Positions 6,708-11,842 of a DNA stretch of 11,842 nt are shown piece after piece. How positions within the stretch are numbered: the stretch's first letter is position 1; each line of letters starts with the position of its first letter. The notes under the pieces were generated by a model. That model saw only the letters and a program-made list of their open reading frames with translations. It ran no database searches and was not told the DNA's origin. The stretch covers positions 1-11,842 of the forward strand of contig JAAXQB010000320.1 in the NCBI GenBank assembly GCA_012329085.1. The letters run 5' to 3'. This stretch comes from Methanosarcinales archaeon. GTDB lineage: Archaea; Halobacteriota; Methanosarcinia; Methanosarcinales; Methanosarcinaceae. Made by a program: the position numbers and the translations under genes.

Positions 6708-7192
6708 AAATAAAAATCAATATCCATTATTTAATTTACCTCTTCGCCATTCCCAATCAGGCATCAAATAAGTCAAATAATTATAGTAATTTTTACTATG
6801 ATTTGGATGTTTTAAATGTGCCAATTCATGAATAACCACATATTCTATGCAATATCGCGGTTTTTCTATTAATTTTGGATTTAATATTATTTTATTTTTA
6901 TTATGCGAACAAGAACCCCATCTTGTTTTCATTTTTCTAAGAGCTAATTCTGGTTTATTTTTTGTGACTTTTTTATAGCTCATTCGGAACGAATGAGTGT
7001 TAATTTTCATCCATAATCTCTAAAAATATTTGAAATGCATTTTCTCCATACCACGATTATACTAATCTTTTCTTTTTTTGTGTGTTGTTTTTATTTTTTA
7101 CAAATGCATTTATATAATTCGCATTTAATTATACACCCTCAAACTCAAATTCATATATTTTTAAACGATATTGTTTTCCAAGATGCATAAAA
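6708..7192 (-). pseudogene. Broken duplicate of the YgjP-type metallopeptidase gene (3' two thirds)
   Basis: This block aligns with 7973-8432, corresponding to peptidase codons from about 87 to the stop. It is 485 bp against 460 bp, and the 25-nt difference is exactly a palindrome insertion at 6978-7002. Otherwise no gap is needed. By eye the downstream half has about seven substitutions in 268 bp and the upstream half about ten in 190. Two substitutions create stops in the original frame: GTA AAA became GTA TAA, and CTA TTA GAA became TTA GTA TAA. The insertion adds a further frame change and an immediate TAA. An open frame of 97 codons (6717-7010) survives from a fortuitous ATG. It starts MKINTHSFRMSYKKV, where HSFRMS comes from the palindrome, and still contains RWGSCSHNKNK and HELAHLKHPNHS. 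Residues before codon 87 are absent. Expression of the remnant is possible but unsupported. Confidence 0.93.
6976..7002. repeat. 23-bp palindrome insertion with TA target duplication
   Basis: GCTCATTCG (6978-6986), GAA, CGAATGAGT (6990-6998), GT is flanked by TA (6976-6977) and TA (7001-7002). The intact peptidase copy has a single TA at the matching point (8241-8242) with identical flanks. The difference between the copies is therefore 23 bp plus a duplicated TA dinucleotide. Confidence 0.92.
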
Positions 7193-7224
7193 TTTTTTAC
7201 AAATATGCATTTTATATGAATGAC

Positions 7225-7272
7225 TTTTAAAACATCTAACAATTTTAAAACATCTAACAATATATTTAAATA
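7225..7272 (+). promoter_or_regulatory. 18-bp tandem repeat followed by TATA box
   Basis: TTTTAAAACATCTAACAA occurs twice in direct, abutting, perfect repeat (7225-7242 and 7243-7260). It is followed immediately by TATATTTAAATA (7261-7272). The TATA box is centred about 30 nt before the ATG at 7297, fitting a leaderless transcript. The repeat occupies the place just upstream of the TATA/BRE region where an archaeal activator or repressor would bind. The surrounding gap 7193-7296 holds nothing else that I recognise. Confidence 0.6.
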
Positions 7273-7296
7273 AGATGCAATCTATTTTATTTAACC

Positions 7297-7962
7297 ATGA
7301 ATATTAAAAAATCAATCAATCAATTTGTAGAAGGAAATGGCAAAAATAAAGGAATAAATCCAAATGAAAGATATGCTTCTTTTGATTTTTGTTACAATTA
7401 TTTTCATTCATTCTATAAGAAAAATAAACTTTCTGAGTTAGCAAATGAAGATAATATTCAAATGAGTTGTTTGCAAATAGGTTTTTATCTATCAAGTTGG
7501 GGAATGATGCGAGGTTCTTCTTTTCTTCTTGAAAAAAGTGTAAAAAATTTTTCAAATCTAATTACCACAATCTCAAAAATGGATGCTAAATTATGGGAAA
7601 TTGATGTGCCAGATTATAATGAAGAAAATGTTGAGCTTTTATTAGGTTGCAAACAACAAATAATTAACGCATTTGAGGGGAATAAACCCACTAATACATT
7701 AGTAACAAAAATAATGTTGGGTGTTTTTGCTAATGTTCCTGCTTATGATGGGAGGTTTAAGAATTTTCTTAAATATAATAAGTATTGCCAAACATTTAAC
7801 AAAACTTCTTTGAAACAAATAAAAGAATTTTATTTAGAGAATAAAAATGATTTTGATTCTTTTAAAATATACACTCTTGATTTTTTAACAACACACAAGA
7901 CAGATAATATTTACACAAAAGCAAAATTAATTGATATGTGTGGATTTATAAGTGGGCAATGA
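7297..7962 (+). CDS. Conserved-looking protein of unknown function beside the type I restriction locus
   Basis: This 221-residue soluble protein has no membrane segment, signal peptide or catalytic motif that I can name. Visible features are an opening MNIKKSINQFVEGNGKNKG, an aromatic-rich stretch NERYASFDFCYNYFHSFY (23-40), and the segments SCLQIGFYLSSWGMMRGSSF and TLVTKIMLGVFANVPAYDGRF. From memory, similar uncharacterised proteins exist in bacteria, some near restriction genes. I cannot verify this, and no function follows from it. It has its own TATA promoter with a tandem repeat and runs convergent to the metallopeptidase gene, stopping 19 nt before that gene's 3' end. It lies between the intact and broken peptidase copies. 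It lacks the NPPY and FxGxG motifs of a methyltransferase, so it is not hsdM. Confidence 0.8.
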   Translation: MNIKKSINQFVEGNGKNKGINPNERYASFDFCYNYFHSFYKKNKLSELANEDNIQMSCLQIGFYLSSWGMMRGSSFLLEKSVKNFSNLITTISKMDAKLWEIDVPDYNEENVELLLGCKQQIINAFEGNKPTNTLVTKIMLGVFANVPAYDGRFKNFLKYNKYCQTFNKTSLKQIKEFYLENKNDFDSFKIYTLDFLTTHKTDNIYTKAKLIDMCGFISGQ

Positions 7963-7972
7963 AAGGATTTTG

Positions 7973-8432
7973 AAATAAAAATCAATATCCATTATTTAAT
8001 TTATCTCTTCGCCATTCCCAATCAGGCATCAAATAAGTCAAATAATTATAGTAATTTTTACTATGATTTGGATGTTTTAAATGTGCCAATTCATGGACAA
8101 CCACATATTCTATACAATATCGCGGTTTTTCTATCAATATTGGATTTAATGTTATTTTATTTTTATTATGCGAACAAGAACCCCATCTTGTTTTCATTTT
8201 TCTAAGAGCTAATTCTGGTTTATTTTTTGTGACTTTTTTATAATTTTCATCCATAATCTCTGAAAATGTTTGAAATGCATTTTCTCTATACCACGATTCT
8301 AATAGTCTTTTCTTTTTTTGTGTGTTGTTTTTATTTTTTACAAATACATTTATATAATTCGCATTTAATTTTACACCCTCAAACTCAAATTCATATATTT
8401 TTAAACGATATTGTTTTCCAAGATGCATAAAA
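7973..8432. repeat. Intact-copy arm of the 460-bp direct duplication
   Basis: This segment is the partner of 6708-7192 in the same orientation, with the 780-bp interval 7193-7972 between the arms. Homology begins at AAATAAAAATCAATATCC just outside the peptidase stop and ends at AGATGCATAAAA. Beyond that, the broken copy continues TTTTTTAC and the intact copy CACTCACC. The interval contains only the promoter and the 221-codon gene. Confidence 0.93.
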
Positions 8433-8689
8433 CACTCACCACTTACAAATTCTTTTTGATTTTCTGTATCTTTTGTATGTTCTTTATGTTGTTTAAATCT
8501 ATCAACTTGTTTTTGTATCCATTGCTCTTTTTTTTTCAAATAAGAATTGATATATTCATCTGTTGTATTTTTTGGAGCTTTCAAAACAACCGAACAATCA
8601 GGGTGCACAGAAAGATACATATGTTTTATATCTTTTTTTATTATTCTAAGTGGATTTTTCATATCAATCGCCATATCTATTGATTGCAA
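7982..8689 (-). CDS. YgjP/M48-type zinc metallopeptidase linked to hsdR
   Basis: This is a zinc-dependent peptidase of the YgjP/DUF45 (M48, WLM-like) group. Residues about 12-40 (RIIKKDIKHMYLSVHPDCSVVLKAPKN) are the typical N-terminal strands. Residues 165-182 hold MKTRWGSCSHNKNKITLN, a hallmark of the family. HELAH (199-203) followed by KHPNHS supplies the zinc ligands His199 and His203 and a third His, probably 209, with Glu200 catalytic. It ends MPDWEWRRDKLN. Its start overlaps the end of hsdR by 26 nt, so it is translated from the same transcript. Met10, whose ATG begins 2 nt beyond the hsdR stop codon, is an alternative start that still keeps the whole domain. Such peptidases recur behind type I restriction genes, but their role there is not established. 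It could process or remove HsdR or HsdS, which is inference. A broken duplicate lies at 6708-7192. Confidence 0.9.
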   Translation of the reverse strand: MQSIDMAIDMKNPLRIIKKDIKHMYLSVHPDCSVVLKAPKNTTDEYINSYLKKKEQWIQKQVDRFKQHKEHTKDTENQKEFVSGECFMHLGKQYRLKIYEFEFEGVKLNANYINVFVKNKNNTQKKKRLLESWYRENAFQTFSEIMDENYKKVTKNKPELALRKMKTRWGSCSHNKNKITLNPILIEKPRYCIEYVVVHELAHLKHPNHSKNYYNYLTYLMPDWEWRRDKLNNGY

Positions 8690-11600
8690 GTTCTATAACT
8701 TTTTCTACAATTTCATTTTCGTTTAAATTCAATCCATTTTTTTTATCTAATTCCCATATTTCATCATATAATTTGCGTTTAATTCTCTTTTGTATGTCTG
8801 GGCTTTTTTTCCAATCCACTCTACGATTATATTTAATTATTTCATCAAATTTTAACGACAGATGCCCTATTATCTCATTGCAATCATCACAATTTTGTTT
8901 TAAACCATTGGATTTAACATACTCTTCTACATTTTCATATATTGCTTTTGCATTTGAATTATTTGAAATACATTCAGGATAATAATCTTGGAATTCACTT
9001 TCCTCATTTCTTAAATTTTGAAGAGTGGCTTCCATTTCTTTTAAATATTCTTCTTCTGTAAGTCTTTTATCTTGATATTTTTTAAGAACTTCTTCTATTT
9101 TTTTAGACAATTTTTCATAAAATGCTGGGTTCTTTTTCATATCTTTTTTGATTTGTTTTTTTATTGCATTTTTAATTGCGTCTGCCTTAGCTTTTTTTCC
9201 TTCCACACGAATAATAATGCTATTGAATTTATCTACATCAAATATATTTACAAGGGAAGTTATAGGTTCTATTTTTATAGCATCAACATGAGCATCAATC
9301 AATTTTTGCATTTGTGGTTCCATTTCTCCAAAATCGATTTTTTCACAATATCTAATAGATGCACTATTTCGCACTTCCACGCAGAATTTTAGATAGTTTT
9401 TATATTCTTTAATTTCTTCTAATTTAAATGTTTTATATATTTTATCGCTTGATAGTGTATTCTTTAAAGCTTTGGAATAATCCTTTAATAAATCATAAAA
9501 TTTATATCGCAATGTTTCATTTTCAAGTCGTTCTGTATAATCTGATATAGATATATCTTCTTTTTCAGATTTAACATTTTTAAATAAATCTTTTAAATGG
9601 GAATATATTGTTTTAACGAGGTTTATCTCTTCTTTAATATCTATAAGAGTGTTTATCACATCTTCTTCTTCAAAGTTTGAAAGTGAGCTGTATGAGGTTA
9701 TGGCTTTATCTAAATTTCCTAATAGCCCTCTATAATCTACAATAACTCCATAATCTTTGCCTTCAAATACTCGATTTACTCTTGCTATTGCTTGTAGAAG
9801 TGTATGATCTTTTAATTCTTTGTCTATGTATAACACTTTTGCTTTTGGCGCATCAAATCCAGTTAATAGCTTATCAACAACTATTATTATATCAATATCA
9901 CCATCTATAAATTTATTTTTAATGGATTCTTCGTATTGCAATTCTCCATATTTCTCAATGATTCTATCCCATTCTTCTTGGACTTGTTTTTTATTCTTTT
10001 TATTTATTTCACTAGCTCCTTCTTTTTCATTTGGTGGAGATATTATAAAAGCGGTTTCTATGTCTTTTAAATTTTTTCCATCTCCTTGCCCATATTTTTC
10101 AAATGTTTTATAATATCTAACTGCTTCAAATTTTGAGTTTGTTGCCAATATTGCGTTAAATTCAGTGTCTTCTAAATAATTTCTATAATGTGATATTATA
10201 TCCATAGCTATCAGTTCAATTCTTGATTCACTTGAAGCTATTTTTGAAAATCGTGCCCATTTATTTTTTAAATCTTCTGCTTGGGCTTCATTTAATTTTT
10301 TTGAGATTAAATTAAATTTTTCATCAATGATATTTTTATCTATTTTTTGATGAACAAGCTTACTTTCATATAGTAAAGGAACTACAGCACCATCTTTTAC
10401 GGCTTTATCCATTGTATATTTATGTATCAATCTATGAAATTTATCAAATGAATTTTTATCTTTTTTCATTAAAGGGGTGCCTGTAAATCCAATATAACAT
10501 GCATTAGGCAAAACGGTTTTCATTTTACTATGCAATTCTCCGTATTGTGTTCTATGCCCTTCATCTACCATAACAAATATGTTTGAACTATTAACTGATA
10601 TTTTGTTATCCATTGCATTATTAAATTTGTTAATAACTGTGGTTATTACGGTAGATTTGTTTTCCATTAAAATTTGGGCTAATTTTTTACCCGATTCTGC
10701 ACGAAGAACGGTTCCTTTAAAACCTGCATTGTTGAAGGTGTTTTTTATTTGTTTATCAAGGTGAATTCTATCGGTTACGATAATTATTTTTGAGTTTGGT
10801 ATTGTTCTGCATATTTCTTTTGCCAATAATACCATTGTTAAGGATTTTCCACTGCCTTGTGTGTGCCAAATTAATCCTCCTGTTCTTTTTCCAAATTTAT
10901 CAAATGTGTTAATATTTTCTACGGCTTCTTTTATTGCAAAATATTGTTGATATCGTGCTATTTTTTTGACTTTTCCATCAAATAAAATATACGATTTTAT
11001 GATTTCTATAATTCTATTTTTATTGAATAATGAATATATGTTTTTATCAAGTTTTGTAATTGTTCTATGTGTGATTAGTTTGTTTAATTTGTCGTATATT
11101 TCTGTGTGTTCTTCGTCCCATATTGACCAAAATTTTAAATCTGTTCCTGCTGTGGCATATTTTACTTCGTTGTTGTTTCCTGCCATTACTATTTGTGCGT
11201 ATTTGAAAAGATGCGGAATGTTTTTGTTGTTTTGATAGTTTATGATTTGTTTTATTCCTTCGTTTATGAATATGCTATCTTTTTTAAGTTCAATTACGCC
11301 TATTGGGATGCCGTTTATGAATACAACTATATCTAATCTTTTGTGCTTTTCTATTTTTGTTAGGTCTTGTTTTTCTACTGTGTATTCTTCTGTAAAGTGA
11401 TAGATGTTGTTTTCTGGATTTTTCCAATCTATGTAATTAATGTTGTAGCTTTTATTGTTTCCGTCTGTTAGGTTTTCTGTGTATGATTCCCCTAATATTA
11501 ATTTTTTATATATTTTTTCGTTTGCTGTTACTACTCCTTCTCCCAAATCAATATCTAAATCTTTGATGGCTTGTTTTATGTTTTTTTCTGAAAATTTATA

Positions 11601-11804
11601 GGAGTTGTTTTTGTATTCGTAGGAATTTATTTTTATTAGTTGGTTTTTTAGTATGTCTTCTAAAAGGACAGTTTTTAGATTGTTGTTTCTTAGGTTTTGT
11701 GTTTTTTGTGGGGGAATGTATTCATATCCCATTTTTTTAAATAGTTCTACTATTTCATCTTGGATTGCTTTTTTTTCGCTGTATTCTGGTAATTTGGTTA
11801 TCAT
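8664..11804 (-). CDS. hsdR: Type I restriction enzyme R subunit (HsdR)
   Basis: This is the motor and nuclease subunit of a type I restriction complex. It translocates unmodified DNA using ATP and then cuts it. The N-terminal nuclease is visible as RLDIVVFINGIPIGVIELKK, with Asp158, Glu172 and Lys174 of the PD-(D/E)xK site. The helicase follows: Q-motif RYQQYFAI (284-291), Walker A HTQGSGKS (314-321), DEGH box (414-417), GFTGTP (439-444), DKLLTGFDAP (644-653) and QAIARVNR (671-678). The remainder to 1046 is the helical, lysine- and glutamate-rich C-terminal part that contacts the methyltransferase. Length and motif order are complete, with no frameshift. Its ATG overlaps the hsdS stop (ATGA at 11804-11801) and its 3' end overlaps the peptidase gene. 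The first 280 or so codons use C-ending codons and CTA more than the rest. Confidence 0.97.
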   Translation of the reverse strand: MITKLPEYSEKKAIQDEIVELFKKMGYEYIPPQKTQNLRNNNLKTVLLEDILKNQLIKINSYEYKNNSYKFSEKNIKQAIKDLDIDLGEGVVTANEKIYKKLILGESYTENLTDGNNKSYNINYIDWKNPENNIYHFTEEYTVEKQDLTKIEKHKRLDIVVFINGIPIGVIELKKDSIFINEGIKQIINYQNNKNIPHLFKYAQIVMAGNNNEVKYATAGTDLKFWSIWDEEHTEIYDKLNKLITHRTITKLDKNIYSLFNKNRIIEIIKSYILFDGKVKKIARYQQYFAIKEAVENINTFDKFGKRTGGLIWHTQGSGKSLTMVLLAKEICRTIPNSKIIIVTDRIHLDKQIKNTFNNAGFKGTVLRAESGKKLAQILMENKSTVITTVINKFNNAMDNKISVNSSNIFVMVDEGHRTQYGELHSKMKTVLPNACYIGFTGTPLMKKDKNSFDKFHRLIHKYTMDKAVKDGAVVPLLYESKLVHQKIDKNIIDEKFNLISKKLNEAQAEDLKNKWARFSKIASSESRIELIAMDIISHYRNYLEDTEFNAILATNSKFEAVRYYKTFEKYGQGDGKNLKDIETAFIISPPNEKEGASEINKKNKKQVQEEWDRIIEKYGELQYEESIKNKFIDGDIDIIIVVDKLLTGFDAPKAKVLYIDKELKDHTLLQAIARVNRVFEGKDYGVIVDYRGLLGNLDKAITSYSSLSNFEEEDVINTLIDIKEEINLVKTIYSHLKDLFKNVKSEKEDISISDYTERLENETLRYKFYDLLKDYSKALKNTLSSDKIYKTFKLEEIKEYKNYLKFCVEVRNSASIRYCEKIDFGEMEPQMQKLIDAHVDAIKIEPITSLVNIFDVDKFNSIIIRVEGKKAKADAIKNAIKKQIKKDMKKNPAFYEKLSKKIEEVLKKYQDKRLTEEEYLKEMEATLQNLRNEESEFQDYYPECISNNSNAKAIYENVEEYVKSNGLKQNCDDCNEIIGHLSLKFDEIIKYNRRVDWKKSPDIQKRIKRKLYDEIWELDKKNGLNLNENEIVEKVIELAINRYGD

Positions 11805-11842
11805 GGTTTTACTCTGATTTTGCCAGTTAGTAGGTTTTGCAT
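11801..11842 (-). CDS. hsdS: Type I restriction specificity subunit (HsdS), C-terminal 13 codons only
   Basis: The last 42 bases, read leftward from the window edge, encode MQNLLTGKIRVKP and a TGA stop at 11803-11801. The segment LLTGKIRV is the usual end of HsdS, where the final conserved helix runs out. The stop overlaps the hsdR start as ATGA, which indicates coupled translation. HsdS recognises the target sequence and bridges HsdM and HsdR. Its target domains are outside the window. The assignment rests on a short tail plus operon position. Confidence 0.75.
   Translation of the reverse strand: MQNLLTGKIRVKP

Noticed and set aside
7297..7962. hsdM fragment
   Set aside because: There is no NPPY or SAM-binding FxGxG motif, and the protein is far too short for HsdM.
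8411..8982. Plus-strand open frames of 90 and 110 codons opposite the peptidase and hsdR
   Set aside because: They are phenylalanine- and isoleucine-rich antisense shadows of lysine-rich minus-strand genes, with no recognisable domain.

Overview
The window looks archaeal and very AT-rich. The tRNA-Thr has a U discriminator, no encoded CCA and an archaeal-style acceptor and D-arm. Start codons lack Shine-Dalgarno sequences, and several genes have a TATA-like box 25-30 nt before the ATG, as expected for leaderless transcripts. I cannot place the lineage more precisely from this window.

Left part (1-1200): a decayed IS66-family transposase, readable only by switching frames several times. It is interrupted twice by short palindromic repeats. 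The second interruption has expanded into a composite tandem array that ends in eight perfect copies of a 13-bp unit. Core part (1205-6443): ordinary chromosomal genes. These are a minus-strand pair (TrmJ-like SPOUT RNA methyltransferase, then a U32-family protein, 5 nt apart), a divergent DUF456-like membrane protein, a minus-strand gene with a soluble N-terminus and four membrane helices, tRNA-Thr(UGU), and a cysteine-rich DUF1284-like protein. The last is flanked by two copies of an AT-rich palindromic element.

Right part (6708-11842): a type I restriction-modification locus on the minus strand. The end of hsdS overlaps hsdR by ATGA, and hsdR overlaps a YgjP/M48-type zinc metallopeptidase gene by 26 nt. 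hsdM is not in the window and presumably lies off the right edge. Convergent to the peptidase gene is a 221-residue gene of unknown function with a good TATA box preceded by an 18-bp tandem repeat. Beyond it lies a second, broken copy of the last two thirds of the peptidase gene. The two peptidase copies align without gaps over 460 bp, except for a 25-nt difference in the broken copy: a 23-bp palindrome flanked by a duplicated TA.

That palindrome belongs to the same family as those in the IS66 remnant and in front of the DUF1284 gene. The window therefore appears to catch a tiny palindromic element at a dated insertion, with an uninterrupted control copy about 1.2 kb away. Its hairpin arms also change in a compensated way between copies. 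This, together with the peptidase duplication around the unknown restriction-linked gene, is the most interesting content.
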